NCBI GenBank assembly: GCA_020444325.1
Contig: JAHLLD010000001.1
Location: 310,001 to 374,000 of the forward strand
Source: a bacterium
GTDB taxonomy: Bacteria; Bacteroidota; Ignavibacteria; SZUA-365
Reading direction: 5' to 3'
Length of the DNA stretch: 64,000 nucleotides
Part shown: one piece after another, positions 30,264-40,011 of the stretch
How positions within the stretch are numbered: the first letter of the stretch is position 1
Layout: each line of letters opens with the position of its first letter
Program-made: the position numbers and the translations under genes
The notes under the pieces: generated by a model
The model's database searches: none
The model's input: only the letters and a program-made list of their open reading frames with translations
Told to the model about the DNA's origin: nothing

Positions 30264-30324
30264 GGCAGTGCTCCTTGCTGTTGTGCGTATGTGGCAATAT
30301 ACGCAATGAATACGGGAAGTCGTA

Positions 30325-31065
30325 TCAGAACTGTACGAGCAGTGCGCTGCGAATACGCCAGTAGGAAAAATCACGTACGGCGAGCACCGTTTCATCCACC
30401 CCGCGCACAAATGGGTGCATGAAACGCATCCCCAGCTGAAAAGACAATACTGAAGAAAACGGCAGATCGAGCCCTACTTCCGCAACGGCCGCGAGACGCA
30501 TGGCCGTCTGATCGAAGCTCTGCCGGTTTTCCTTCCATCCCTCACGCTCGGAGAAGGAAAAGTAACGCAGTTCGTACGCGTCTTCCGTACTGCCGGCAAG
30601 CATGACCTGCGGTCCGAGTGCCGCGTAAAGGGGAATCACGGGGACGGGGGGACGATACACCACGAGCAGTGGGAAATCGTATGCTTCGTAGAGCCTGCGA
30701 CCCAGGGCGAAACGGAGTTCCCCGGCTCTCTGTGTGTGCCACGACTGCTTCCAGCGCGTCACTTCCGCCATGAGACTCCAGTCTTCGTCGATCGGGAACT
30801 GCAGGACGACACCGACGGCCATACTCTGACTCGCAGTGGCCTGAAATTCTCCGGGATACGGCTGTACCCGGTAGCGCAGCAGATTGGTCTGCACCGAGAC
30901 ATGCACGCCTGCGCGCAGATGCTGCTGCATCGCGGCACTTCCTCCCGCGCGCGCGTCATTCTGCAGTGCAGCAGCGGATTCCCTGTCCTGCGCGCGCGCC
31001 TGCAACACCGGCAGGAACAGTATTGTGCAGAGGAGAAGGAAACGATATGTGACGGTGGATCTCAA
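30325..31065 (-). CDS. Outer-membrane beta-barrel protein
   Basis: 246 residues with a cleavable signal (MRSTVTYRFLLLCTILFLPVLQARAQ). The rest alternates polar and hydrophobic residues, with Gly/Tyr/Phe-rich strands and a final aromatic residue (ALLVQF), the signature of an eight- to ten-strand barrel such as OmpA-like/PorT-like proteins. Third gene of a row of three barrel genes. Function unknown. Confidence 0.8.
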   Translation of the reverse strand: MRSTVTYRFLLLCTILFLPVLQARAQDRESAAALQNDARAGGSAAMQQHLRAGVHVSVQTNLLRYRVQPYPGEFQATASQSMAVGVVLQFPIDEDWSLMAEVTRWKQSWHTQRAGELRFALGRRLYEAYDFPLLVVYRPPVPVIPLYAALGPQVMLAGSTEDAYELRYFSFSEREGWKENRQSFDQTAMRLAAVAEVGLDLPFSSVLSFQLGMRFMHPFVRGVDETVLAVRDFSYWRIRSALLVQF

Positions 31066-31071
31066 TGCAAC

Positions 31072-31788
31072 TCACTGGTCAATGGTGTATAGCAGGGCGA
31101 GACGTACCTGCCAGCTCCAGGGAGACTCCCACGTGAACTTTTCATTTTCCAGCAGTGGTGTCAATTCCTGTTCGTAGCGCAGGCCGAATAGCACGGACCA
31201 GTCAGCGGAAGCCCGAATATCCGTTCCCAGCTCGATGACGCTGCCGGCGAACAGCTGATGCATGAACAGATCTTCCTCTTCGACATGGGATTCGAGGGGT
31301 GGTTCCTCGGAAAAGCGGTATTCAGTAAGCCGCAGGCCGAGATTGCTGAGATTCATACCGAATTCGATGCCGCCCGCCAGATAGGGACGCACAAATGCGC
31401 GCGAAAACGGGGAATAGCGCAGCAACATGGGAATGGCCAGATAATCCACCGTCCCCTGCGTGAACGAATACCTCACGCCGGAACGGTTATCCCATTTCGA
31501 CTGCAGCTGCGCCCGCTGTCCGTAGCGTGGTGAGAACTCCATCTGCCACTGATCGGAGAGGGAATAATCGACGACGATGCCGAAATACCCATTCTGATGA
31601 TGCACATCCGTGGTGGCACCATCGCTGGCGCCCACCCAGCTGTACTGGTTGTTCTGTCCCATCATGCCCAGTTGCACGCCGAAACGAAAAGGCATCTGTC
31701 CCATGGCGGGAGGTGCCGTAAGCAGGAGCAATGCCAGTACAGGAAGAACAAGGCGCAGCAATATGGAGGTCCGTTGTTTCATGATCAT
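31072..31788 (-). CDS. Outer-membrane beta-barrel protein (PorT-like)
   Basis: 238 residues from ATG 31788 (AGGA nearby; ATG 31782 also possible). Signal peptide ending ...PPAMGQ. The mature part has amphipathic strands (FRFGVQLGMMGQNNQYSW, GYFGIVVDYSLSDQWQMEFSPRYGQRAQ, VDYLAIPMLLRYSP, YLAGGIEFG) like Bacteroidota PorT-type barrels. Six bases separate it from the next barrel gene, so they form an operon. Confidence 0.82.
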   Translation of the reverse strand: MIMKQRTSILLRLVLPVLALLLLTAPPAMGQMPFRFGVQLGMMGQNNQYSWVGASDGATTDVHHQNGYFGIVVDYSLSDQWQMEFSPRYGQRAQLQSKWDNRSGVRYSFTQGTVDYLAIPMLLRYSPFSRAFVRPYLAGGIEFGMNLSNLGLRLTEYRFSEEPPLESHVEEEDLFMHQLFAGSVIELGTDIRASADWSVLFGLRYEQELTPLLENEKFTWESPWSWQVRLALLYTIDQ

Positions 31789-31843
31789 GCGGTCCTGCGT
31801 ATTGGACACACAAAGTACGCGAAGGTTACCATGGAAGTCTATG

Positions 31844-32554
31844 CTAAAACGGCTTCTTCGGCGCAAAATGCACCCGGAGCCCGATACGCAGTCCAAAATG
31901 GGCAGGGACACCGACGGACGCCAGTTCGCCACCAATGCTGCTGCCCGTCAGCGAACGATAGCGAAGATCCCCGGTAATTGCCAGTGTCTTCGTTCTCCTC
32001 CATTCGACGCCGATACCCGCCTGTATGGCGAGCTGAGAAAATGGGATTTCATAGGTCACGACACTGCCCTCCTCGATATTCGTACCGGAACGGTAGCGGA
32101 TGGAGGCGTGCGGCGCAAGCAGGATCATCATGTCGAGGCCTGCAATCAGATATCCTGTGAGTGCTTCTTCACTGAAACGCTTCCGCAGCAGCAGTGGCAG
32201 ATGAAGGACATGAAATTTCTCAATGGTGACCTGCCTGTTCGCCCTCCCGGTCTCCGCAATCTGATCGGTTCCTTCATAAAAACTGCCGAACGCGGGCTCG
32301 GTGAGAAGGGAGAGTCCCGCACCTACGCGATACATCGCCTGCAAACCGAACTGCGGCAGCACGGCGCTGCTTTCCTCACGCACCCGGTACTCGTCGTCTT
32401 CTCCAAACTGCAGTTCATGCGTGACGAAATCGAAGCCGACGAGGGGACCGATGGAAAAGGGTCCCACGGGAACATCCTCCTTCTGTCCGAAGGCCTGCTG
32501 CCCCCAGGGTTGGAGAAGGAGAAAAAGAAGCTGAATGTATAGCAGATGTTTCAT
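31844..32554 (-). CDS. Outer-membrane beta-barrel protein (PorT-like)
   Basis: 236 residues from ATG 32554 (MKHLLYIQLLFLLLQPWGQQAFGQ), a good signal peptide; the longer frame upstream is Arg/Ser-rich and not coding-like. Strand pattern and phrases such as LHLPLLLRKRF and YLIAGLDMMILL match the preceding PorT-like barrel more closely than the third one, suggesting duplication. First gene of the barrel operon. Role unknown. Confidence 0.82.
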   Translation of the reverse strand: MKHLLYIQLLFLLLQPWGQQAFGQKEDVPVGPFSIGPLVGFDFVTHELQFGEDDEYRVREESSAVLPQFGLQAMYRVGAGLSLLTEPAFGSFYEGTDQIAETGRANRQVTIEKFHVLHLPLLLRKRFSEEALTGYLIAGLDMMILLAPHASIRYRSGTNIEEGSVVTYEIPFSQLAIQAGIGVEWRRTKTLAITGDLRYRSLTGSSIGGELASVGVPAHFGLRIGLRVHFAPKKPF

Positions 32555-32779
32555 ATGCGCCGCCCGGACAATGCCTGTGCATGATGGCCATGATGAAGAC
32601 AAACTACGACGCAGACTTGAATTCCACCAAAAAATTCGTAGTTTTCGGTGTCCTCTCTCCACAAACCTCACTGTATCGCCACTGCTGTCATTCAGACGGT
32701 GCGTGGGCGGGACCTCCTGCTGTTTTGCGAGGTTCGGATTTCTACGGCTCCAGCCATTTCGTTGATCGGAGGTGTTTCC

Positions 32780-34636
32780 ATGCGTACATCATTTCGCAGT
32801 ACCGCGCGGTACTCAGCTATCCACATCCTGCTGCTTGCGCTGCTCTTCAGCATGGCGGAGGGGAAACAGTTCGTTGTGAAAAGTACCGCAGACGCCGGAG
32901 CGCACTCGTTGCGCTGGGCGTTGCTGCAGGCCAATGCGTCTCCCGGACCCGATGTGATTTCCTTTGAAATCCCCGGAGATGGACCCCATTCCATCGTCCC
33001 CGCCTCTCCCCTGCCCCCGCTGACGGATCCTGCGGGCACGGTGATCGACGGACTCTCTCAACCCGGCAGTACGCTCGGGGACCATCCTCCCGCAACACTG
33101 GAACTGCGTATCGTTCTCGACGGCGTGCACGCCGGTGCCGCTCCAGGACTCTGGCTGCAGTCACCCCAGAATCTCATCCAGGGACTGGTGATCACACGCT
33201 TCGCGAAAGACGGGATTCGCCTGCAGGGAAAAGAAGACGTGCATCACAACACGGTGCGCAACTGCATCGTGGGGCTTGATCCAGCAGGGACGGACGCACG
33301 TGGGAACTGCATGGAGGAGGGCGACATTCGCTGCGCGGGCATCCGTCTTGCCGCCAGTGCGGAGTATCCCGGCAGTCTTCACGACAACAGCATACTGACC
33401 TGCATCGTCTCTGGAAATGCGGGCGATGGGATTCTGCTCAAGGACACCGAAGGTGCACAGGTGCGCAAGAACACCATCAGCGGGAATTTCATCGGGAGTA
33501 CTCGCTCGGGTGACGTGCCACGTGGAAACGATCGCGATGGCATTCAGATCTCTGGCGGCTGTGCCTTGAACACCATAAGCGCAAACCTGATCGGCGGTAA
33601 TGGCAGCGACGGTATCCATATCATCGGCGATGCAACGCGCGGTGCGCTGGCGCATGCGAACAGCATCACACGGAATAATATCGGGGTCACCATCAAGCAC
33701 CACGCCATGGGCAACAAACTGAACGGCGTCAACCTCGGGGGACGTGAATACGGCTCTGAAGGCGGCTTCGCATCGAAGAATATCGTCTCCTCCAATGTCA
33801 TCGCGGCAAACGGCAGGAGCGGCATCGTCGTGCGTGAACACGAATCCTCCGCCAACAATGCAGATGGCAACCGCCTGACACAAAACAGTATTTACATGAA
33901 CGGACGCATCGGTATCGATCTCGGAGACGACGGCGTGACGATGAATGACCTTGCGGATCACGACGTCGGTCCGAATCAGAACCGGAACACCCCGGTGATT
34001 CTGTCGGCCGAAGTCAATGGCGGACTCGCACTGCTGCGCGGAAATGTAGACCTGGGCAGTCTGCCCCGCGAGGCTGTCGTGGAAGTGTACAAGACCCATG
34101 CCGCTCCCATGCTCCGTCAACATGAAACGCTTTATCTCGGTGCGGTCATGCCGGATGCCGACGGCAACTGGGCGTATTCCTGCAACGGGGGAGTGCTGGC
34201 GGGAGACAGTGTTACCGCCATCGTCGTCGATTCCGACGGGAACACGTCAGAATTCGCACGCGCCCGTAAGGTCACGCGGGGTGATGCCGTCGAGGTGGAA
34301 GACAACAAGGAAATAGCCGAGCAGAACCGTATCAAGGAAAATCCGAATGCGACGATTGCATCGATGATGCAGGACAAGGCAAACGGATCTGTGATCTTCA
34401 CCATCGATGTCGAGAAACCCTGCTGGAGCGTCCTCGAGATATACACGGAGAACGATCAGCTCGTGTCGACGGTGCTCAACCGCTGGATGCCCGCCGGCAG
34501 ACATACGATCACGTGGGACGGCAATAACTGGAAAGGCAGCGAAGTTCCGCCTGGCAGCTACACCTGCAAATTCGACGCCGACGGCGTGCGCCAGACAACC
34601 ACGCTGGCACGGCGCCTCAGTGGTGCCTCTCAGTAG
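32780..34636 (+). CDS. Exported right-handed beta-helix protein with a FlgD-like C-terminal domain
   Basis: 618 residues from ATG 32780, with GGAGG at 32768-32772. A signal peptide ends near AEGK. Residues ~30-470 contain parallel beta-helix rungs (HNTVRNCIVGLDP, NTISGNFIGSTRSGD, NTISANLIGGNGSDGI, NSITRNNIGVTIKHH, KNIVSSNVIAANGRSGI), as in NosD/pectate-lyase-like surface proteins. Residues ~530-605 resemble the FlgD Ig-like domain often found at the end of secreted FCB proteins (GRHTITWDGNNWKGSEVPPG). No classic T9SS tail motif is present. The last bases overlap the end of the convergent DUF2721 gene. Likely carbohydrate-related or adhesive; no catalytic residues assigned. Confidence 0.85.
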   Translation: MRTSFRSTARYSAIHILLLALLFSMAEGKQFVVKSTADAGAHSLRWALLQANASPGPDVISFEIPGDGPHSIVPASPLPPLTDPAGTVIDGLSQPGSTLGDHPPATLELRIVLDGVHAGAAPGLWLQSPQNLIQGLVITRFAKDGIRLQGKEDVHHNTVRNCIVGLDPAGTDARGNCMEEGDIRCAGIRLAASAEYPGSLHDNSILTCIVSGNAGDGILLKDTEGAQVRKNTISGNFIGSTRSGDVPRGNDRDGIQISGGCALNTISANLIGGNGSDGIHIIGDATRGALAHANSITRNNIGVTIKHHAMGNKLNGVNLGGREYGSEGGFASKNIVSSNVIAANGRSGIVVREHESSANNADGNRLTQNSIYMNGRIGIDLGDDGVTMNDLADHDVGPNQNRNTPVILSAEVNGGLALLRGNVDLGSLPREAVVEVYKTHAAPMLRQHETLYLGAVMPDADGNWAYSCNGGVLAGDSVTAIVVDSDGNTSEFARARKVTRGDAVEVEDNKEIAEQNRIKENPNATIASMMQDKANGSVIFTIDVEKPCWSVLEIYTENDQLVSTVLNRWMPAGRHTITWDGNNWKGSEVPPGSYTCKFDADGVRQTTTLARRLSGASQ

Positions 34637-35115
34637 ATATCGACTTCAAGCTTCAGTACGCGGAACGCCAGCATGATATCCATCAATGCGAACACCACGC
34701 CGCAGGCTGCCGCGAGTAGTCCGAGAATGAATACCCAGACCGCGAGCGCCGCTGCGCCGAGGTTGAGGAAGAGTGCGGCGCCGAGCAGCAGTGAACACAG
34801 GAGATAGCAGATCACGCCTATCCAGAGAAAAATCAGGGAGCGACGCAGATAATTCGCGCGTGTCAGCAGCGAAGGAATCTGCCGCATGACACTTTCAAAA
34901 CGCAGTGCATCGACATATTCCCGGTCAATCCCTTCCGGGTCCGAGAGTTTTTTTCGTTTCTCATCGTTGAGTCCGCGAATGCGGTTGATTACGATGGCAT
35001 AGCGGTTGTTGAGACCGAGCAGCAGCAGTCCACACGCGCTGATCATCAACGCCGGTGTCAGAATCGCCTGGATGCTCTGCTGTGCGAGGGGAGTAGTAAA
35101 TTCGTGCATGGTCAT
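34630..35115 (-). CDS. DUF2721-family membrane protein
   Basis: 161 residues. Three or four hydrophobic helices (ILTPALMISACGLLLLGLNNRYAIVINRIR at the start, then SLIFLWIGVICYLLCSLLLG and VWVFILGLLAAACGVVFALMDI) with a basic cytosolic loop, the layout of DUF2721 proteins. Two bases after priA on the same strand, so co-transcribed. Function unknown. ATG 35109 is an alternative start. Confidence 0.8.
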   Translation of the reverse strand: MTMHEFTTPLAQQSIQAILTPALMISACGLLLLGLNNRYAIVINRIRGLNDEKRKKLSDPEGIDREYVDALRFESVMRQIPSLLTRANYLRRSLIFLWIGVICYLLCSLLLGAALFLNLGAAALAVWVFILGLLAAACGVVFALMDIMLAFRVLKLEVDIY

Positions 35116-35117
35116 TC

Positions 35118-37604
35118 TTACATCATGTACTGGGGGTCGACGTCCACACTCACGTGAACTGATCGTGTTTTTGCATGCCGCAGGTAATGCTGCTCCGCCG
35201 CGGCGAGGGCGGCTCCGAGTTTGCTGCCGTCACTGTCACGTGTTTTTTCCACGCGCAGCAACAGCTGATAGCGGTAGCGGCGATTGATGCGGCTCAGCAG
35301 CGCAGGCTGCGGGGGATGCATGGAGAAAAAATGTTCCTCCTTCCCGAGGGCACCGTGATAGAGCTTCGCTGCCGCCATCACCGCATCTTCCTTTTCGCCG
35401 GAAAAGGTGATGAGTGCAAGCCGGGAAAACGGGGGATAATACAGCTCGCGCCGGCTCTGCAGTTCCGTCTGCATGAAACCGATATAGTCATTTTCCGCAA
35501 CGTGGTGAAAGACGGGATGCGCAATATTCCGGGCCTGGAGCACAACGGTTCCCTTTCTGCTGCCGCGTCCCGCGCGGCCCGCGACCTGTGTGAGCAACTG
35601 TGCGGTCCGTTCCCCGGCGCGGAAGTCGGGAAGTCGCAGCGACTGGTCGGCCGCCACGACACCGACGAGCGTGACGCGTTCGAAATCCAGTCCCTTGGCC
35701 ACCATCTGCGTGCCGAGCAGCACATCCGTCTGTCCTTCGCTGAACGACGTCAGCATCATGTCATGCGACCCGCGCCGTCGTGTCGTATCCGAATCCATGC
35801 GCAGAATACGTGCTTCCGGGATGGCTTCCTGCAGGTCTTCTTCCACACGCTGTGTGCCGCTGCCGAGCAGATCGAGTTCCGTGCCGCCGCAGCGGGGACA
35901 GATGACGGGCGCCTTCTCCGCCGCCCCGCAGTAGTGACAGCGCAGCAGTCCGCGATCCTTGTGATATGTCAGGGCAATGCTGCAGTTGTCGCATTCGCCC
36001 ACATAACCGCAGTCGCGGCACTCCATCTGCGGCGCGAATCCGCGACGGTTGTGAAACACGATGCTCGCCTCACCCTTCTGCATCCGCGTACGGATTTCAT
36101 CGAGCAGCAGCTCCGAAAAGGCGCCGTGCATGTGCTGCTTCTTTCTTTCCTCCCCGATATCGACGAAGCGGAACGCCGGCAGCGAAGCGCCATCAATGCG
36201 CTGCTTGAGTGTGATATATGCATACTTCCCGCTCGCGGCGTTGTGCCAGCTTTCCGCTGACGGTGTCGCCGAACCCAGGAGTACAGGCGCACCTTCGAAC
36301 CAGCCGCGCATGACGGCCACATCGCGTCCGTGATACCGCGGCGTGGTATCCGACTGCTTGTAGCTGCCCTCCTGCTCCTCATCGACGACTATCAGTCCTA
36401 CGTCCTGCAGTGGAGCGAACACCGCCGAGCGCACTCCGACCACGACGCGGTAATCGCCCGCGAGGGTGTGCCGCCACGCGTCATAGCGTTCGCCGAGGGA
36501 CATGCGGCTGTGCATCACGGTGACGTCGCCGCCGAAGGCCTGCCGGAAACGGTAGACGAACTGCGGCGTGAGTGAAATTTCCGGAACGAGCACGAGCGCG
36601 TTTTTCCCCTTCCGCAACACGTGCTGAATGGCCTCGATATACACCTGCGTCTTGCCGCTCCCCGTGACACCGTACAGCAGCATCGCGCTGTGTTTGTCTG
36701 TGTCCACCGCCGCCGTTACCGCACCCAGCGCAGTGCGCTGCTCCTCCGTCAGCGTGATGGATTTCTTCTTTTCCGCATAACGCAGTTTCCACTCGCGCGT
36801 GACTTCTTCTTCGAAGATTTCAACGATGTCTTTCTCTTCCAGCGCCCGTACCTGCGCGCTGGATGCACGGGCATCGCGTACGACTTCTGACATGGGCACG
36901 GTGTGTGCGCCCGCGCGGTACTGCTTCCAGAGTGTGGCGATCACGTTCACCTGTTTCGGCGCTCGCTTCTCCATGATCTCCATCAGCTCCATGATCTTAT
37001 CCTGCGTGTTCCATGGGGGAAGCAGGCGAACGACCAGTATGGTTTTCGGGCGGACGGCGGGACGCTCGATCACGGATTCCACCTGCACGATGCCTTCCAT
37101 GAACAGCTCGCGCAGCTGCGCCGCAATACTTTTTACATCCGCCCGCTTGCGCAGTTCATCCTCGGTCATGACCTCGCCGGTGCGCAGTGCCTCGACGATG
37201 GATGCTTTCACCTTGGAGCGGCCGATCACGCGGGCTATCTCCTCCTCATCCCCGCTTTGAAGGGACACATGACGCTCACTGTCGACGTCCATGCCCTGCG
37301 GCAGCGCCGCCTTCAGAGCCTCTCCGAGTCCGCACAGGTAATAACGATGCACCCAGTCGCAGAGCGTCATGATATTCGGCGCAATCACCGGCTCGGCATC
37401 GAGAACCTGCTGCACCGCTTTGACAGCGAAATCCGGCATCTGTCCATGCGTGCGGATAACGAAGCCCATGACCAGGCGTCGTCCGAGAGGCACCATGACA
37501 CGCATCCCGGCATGCAGCTGCGGCATGCCGTCGGGCACGGCATACGTCAGCGTATCCTTCGGAACACTGGGGACGGCAATATCGGCGTAGATTCTTTCAG
37601 GCAT
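35118..37604 (-). CDS. priA: Primosomal protein N' (replication-restart helicase PriA)
   Basis: 828 residues. The N-terminal 3'-end-binding domain is followed by superfamily-2 helicase motifs: Walker A in LLYGVTGSGKTQVYIEA, then VVDEEQEGSYKQ, LGSATPS, and VLLGTQMVAKGLDF. A zinc-binding insert has paired cysteines (CRDCGYVGECDNC, RCHYCGAA, CPRCGG). It restarts stalled replication forks. Motif II reads DEEQ rather than the DEEH found in most PriA proteins. It is followed by the DUF2721 gene. Confidence 0.96.
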   Translation of the reverse strand: MPERIYADIAVPSVPKDTLTYAVPDGMPQLHAGMRVMVPLGRRLVMGFVIRTHGQMPDFAVKAVQQVLDAEPVIAPNIMTLCDWVHRYYLCGLGEALKAALPQGMDVDSERHVSLQSGDEEEIARVIGRSKVKASIVEALRTGEVMTEDELRKRADVKSIAAQLRELFMEGIVQVESVIERPAVRPKTILVVRLLPPWNTQDKIMELMEIMEKRAPKQVNVIATLWKQYRAGAHTVPMSEVVRDARASSAQVRALEEKDIVEIFEEEVTREWKLRYAEKKKSITLTEEQRTALGAVTAAVDTDKHSAMLLYGVTGSGKTQVYIEAIQHVLRKGKNALVLVPEISLTPQFVYRFRQAFGGDVTVMHSRMSLGERYDAWRHTLAGDYRVVVGVRSAVFAPLQDVGLIVVDEEQEGSYKQSDTTPRYHGRDVAVMRGWFEGAPVLLGSATPSAESWHNAASGKYAYITLKQRIDGASLPAFRFVDIGEERKKQHMHGAFSELLLDEIRTRMQKGEASIVFHNRRGFAPQMECRDCGYVGECDNCSIALTYHKDRGLLRCHYCGAAEKAPVICPRCGGTELDLLGSGTQRVEEDLQEAIPEARILRMDSDTTRRRGSHDMMLTSFSEGQTDVLLGTQMVAKGLDFERVTLVGVVAADQSLRLPDFRAGERTAQLLTQVAGRAGRGSRKGTVVLQARNIAHPVFHHVAENDYIGFMQTELQSRRELYYPPFSRLALITFSGEKEDAVMAAAKLYHGALGKEEHFFSMHPPQPALLSRINRRYRYQLLLRVEKTRDSDGSKLGAALAAAEQHYLRHAKTRSVHVSVDVDPQYMM

Positions 37605-37847
37605 GAGCGCTGGTCATTCTCCGGGACTAAGATACGAGATTCACCGGTATTCTCTGTGAGCGGACCCGCGGCAGGGATTCGACAATTCTTGCCGGGCAAT
37701 TCGACAAAGCTTGCATCCCATGTCGCCGATGCACGGGAAAAGGGGCTCATTCCACACTGTTTTGAAGGAATCAGGTTCTGGCACGGTTGTGGATACTACT
37801 GATATGACTGACAAAAGACTTCGGCACTACATTTCAGGAGTTTAACC

Positions 37848-38285
37848 ATGAAACGCATTCTATCAATCGCAGCACTTTTTGCCTTTGCACTTACGCTGAC
37901 CGTGATCAATACGCAGGACAGCTATGCGCAGGGCAAACCCGCAAACAAGGGTTTCGTCGACGCCAATGGCGACGGCTACAATGACAACGCACCCGACGCC
38001 GACGGCGACGGTATTCCCAATGGACGCGACGAGGATTACACCGGTCCGAAATCCGGCCGTGGCTTTGTCGATGCAGATGGCGACGGTATCAATGATAACG
38101 CACCCGACGCCGACGGCGACGGCATTCCCAATGGCCAGGATCCGGATTACGTTCCCGGCTCCGGCGCAGGCGCGAAAGCGGGACGCGGTTTCCGCGGTGG
38201 TACGGGCACGGGCGAAGGCACCGGCACGGGTACCGGCGAATGTGACGGTACAGGACCGAAAGGCAATGGCCGCCGTGGAAAATAA
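37848..38285 (+). CDS. Small secreted protein with thrombospondin-type-3-like calcium repeats
   Basis: 145 residues from ATG 37848, with AGGAG at 37836-37840. Signal peptide to about SYAQG. Two tandem units of about 34 residues follow, each built as GFVDA(N/D)GDG..NDNAPDADGDGIPNG; the DxDGDG loops are those of calcium-binding TSP3 repeats. The last 35 residues are Gly/Thr-rich (GTGTGEGTGTGTGE) and end in basic residues. Free-standing, with its own terminator. Likely an exported calcium-binding structural protein; no enzyme motif. Confidence 0.85.
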   Translation: MKRILSIAALFAFALTLTVINTQDSYAQGKPANKGFVDANGDGYNDNAPDADGDGIPNGRDEDYTGPKSGRGFVDADGDGINDNAPDADGDGIPNGQDPDYVPGSGAGAKAGRGFRGGTGTGEGTGTGTGECDGTGPKGNGRRGK

Positions 38286-38335
38286 CATGCATGCTGGAAG
38301 CGTGCAGGCGCGCTTCCGTTAACCTCTCATGCGTG

Positions 38336-38364
38336 AAGGGCACCTCAATGAGGTGCCCTTTTCT
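38336..38364 (+). terminator. Intrinsic terminator after the calcium-repeat gene
   Basis: AAGGGCACCTC and GAGGTGCCCTT form a perfect 11-bp stem around AAT, followed by a T run. It also fits as a terminator for the convergent aldo/keto reductase gene. Confidence 0.88.
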
Positions 38365-38371
38365 GTTGCTG

Positions 38372-39382
38372 TCAGCGATTGCGCCAATCCAGTTCGGCCT
38401 GCGGTTCGTTGTCGAGAACCTCCTCGATGCGCAGCAGGATCTCTTCATCCAGCTTTTCCGCCACCTCGAGTGCTTTCACGTTCTCCTCAACCTGCGCCAC
38501 GCTCGATGCCCCGGTAATCACGGTACTGACATCAGGATTCATCAGACACCATGCGAGTGCGAGCTGCGGCATGGTCGCGCCCATCTCTTCCGCGATTCCG
38601 GTGAGCTGACGCACCGTGGCGACTTTATCGTCCCACTTGTCGTCGATGATACGCTTGCGCAGCCAACCGTACTCCGGCAGCGCCAGGCGGCTGCCTTCGG
38701 GGATACCATCGTTGTACTTGCCGGTGAGCAGTCCGGAGGCCAGGGGACTCCAGATCGTCGTTCCCAGTCCGATATCACTGTACAATCGCTCATACTCCAC
38801 CTCCACGCGCCTGCGCGTCAGCATATTGTACTGGGGCTGTTCCATGACGGGAGGAAGCAGATGCTCACGACGCGCGAAGTCATACGCTTCGCGTATATTC
38901 TCTGCACTCCATTCACTGGTTCCCCAGTACAGCGCTTTCCCCTGCTGTATCAGCAGATTCATGGCCCAGACGGTTTCCTCAATCGGCGTATAGATGTCGG
39001 GACGATGGCAGAACAGCAGATCGACATAATCGGTCTGCAGCCGCTCAAGCGAAGCGTGGGTGCCTTCGAAGATATGCTTGCGGGAGAGTCCCCTGTCGTT
39101 TGGACCCTCTCCTCCCCAGAAAATCTTGGTGGAAAGAACGAGATCCGATCGCTTCCAGCCGAGCTTTTTGATGATATTCCCCATCATGCGCTCGGATTCA
39201 CCGGCGGCATATGCTTCGGCGTTATCAAAAAAATTCACTCCGGCGTCATACGCCGCTTTCATGCAATCAGACGCAACATCTTCATTCACCTGGTCACCGA
39301 AGGTAACCCAGGAACCGAATGACAGCGCGGACAGCTGCAGGCCCGTCATTCCGAGAAAACGGTATTCCATGATATTCTCCAA
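38372..39382 (-). CDS. Aldo/keto reductase (Kv-beta-like, AKR6 type)
   Basis: 336 residues (ATG 39370 is an alternative, four residues in). AKR motifs: the [17 protein letters not shown] segment with the catalytic D/Y pair, [17 protein letters not shown] with the catalytic Lys, [12 protein letters not shown] with the active-site His, and [11 protein letters not shown] in the NADPH-binding end. The [17 protein letters not shown] stretch is typical of the Kv-beta/YghZ branch. It reduces aldehydes or ketones with NADPH. A 17-bp palindrome copy lies in its upstream gap. Confidence 0.92.
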   Translation of the reverse strand: MENIMEYRFLGMTGLQLSALSFGSWVTFGDQVNEDVASDCMKAAYDAGVNFFDNAEAYAAGESERMMGNIIKKLGWKRSDLVLSTKIFWGGEGPNDRGLSRKHIFEGTHASLERLQTDYVDLLFCHRPDIYTPIEETVWAMNLLIQQGKALYWGTSEWSAENIREAYDFARREHLLPPVMEQPQYNMLTRRRVEVEYERLYSDIGLGTTIWSPLASGLLTGKYNDGIPEGSRLALPEYGWLRKRIIDDKWDDKVATVRQLTGIAEEMGATMPQLALAWCLMNPDVSTVITGASSVAQVEENVKALEVAEKLDEEILLRIEEVLDNEPQAELDWRNR

Positions 39383-39462
39383 TTAATCCAACACGATTCA
39401 GGCTTTTGCCTGGTATTCCCTATCGCCCTTCGCTGGCAAGCAGCCCGCAGGTGCAGAAGAAA

Positions 39463-39479
39463 TATGCAGTTTCTGCATA
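39463..39479. repeat. 17-bp palindrome copy upstream of the aldo/keto reductase
   Basis: TATGCAGTTTCTGCATA, the exact reverse complement of TATGCAGAAACTGCATA, in the gap between the DUF4440-like and aldo/keto reductase genes, 81 bases before the latter's start. Confidence 0.85.
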
Positions 39480-39517
39480 TTTCTCAGGCGAAGCATGTGC
39501 CATCCCTTCAATCAGGA

Positions 39518-39997
39518 TTACAACTCTTCCGGGGGAGACTCGTTTCCGGCATCCAGCACAAATTTCCAGCTGCCGTCTCCCTGCCGCTTCCATACGGTAA
39601 TGTAATATCCGTACGTGGTGGTCCGCCTGCCGTTTTCGTCCACGCTGCTGAAGGTGTAGCGTCCGTGGGTATACCCGAGTTCGCCCGAGGCGGCGACATC
39701 CGCCATCAGCGGTTCCCAGGTCAGGGATGTGCTGCGCTGCTGATCACCCTGCTCCTGCAGCATGCGCGCGAAGTCATCCTTCGAACGCGGGTATCCCTGC
39801 TGCGGCAGAGCCCGGCCATCACCGGCGATATATTCGTGAAACGCAGCGACAGACCCTTCACGTTCCGAGTAGGCAGAAAACGCACTGTCGACAGCCATCA
39901 GTTCCGCTCTGGCTTCTTCGAGGTCCACCGGGCCGTCCTTTCGCTCAGCACATGCCACGACAAGCAGCAGTGCCACGCATACCATGATGTATCGCAT
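39518..39997 (-). CDS. Lipoprotein with a SnoaL/DUF4440-like domain
   Basis: 159 residues from ATG 39997, with GGAGG just upstream. MRYIMVCVALLLVVAC is a lipoprotein signal with lipobox VVAC. The rest fits an NTF2-like fold of the DUF4440/SnoaL kind: LMAVDSAFSAYSEREGSVAAFHEYIAGDG at the front and GYTHGRYTFSSVDENGRR...GYYITVWKRQGDGSWKFVLD at the end. Such domains bind small ligands or act as scaffolds; catalytic residues are not evident. It starts 15 bases after the CoA-binding gene. Confidence 0.83.
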   Translation of the reverse strand: MRYIMVCVALLLVVACAERKDGPVDLEEARAELMAVDSAFSAYSEREGSVAAFHEYIAGDGRALPQQGYPRSKDDFARMLQEQGDQQRSTSLTWEPLMADVAASGELGYTHGRYTFSSVDENGRRTTTYGYYITVWKRQGDGSWKFVLDAGNESPPEEL

Positions 39998-40011
39998 AAT
40001 GCCTCCATACG

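Noticed and set aside
37778-37796. Sigma54-like promoter (TGGCACGGTTG) upstream of the calcium-repeat gene
   Set aside because: The -24 half fits, but ten bases later there is GA instead of the required GC, so the -12 element is missing.
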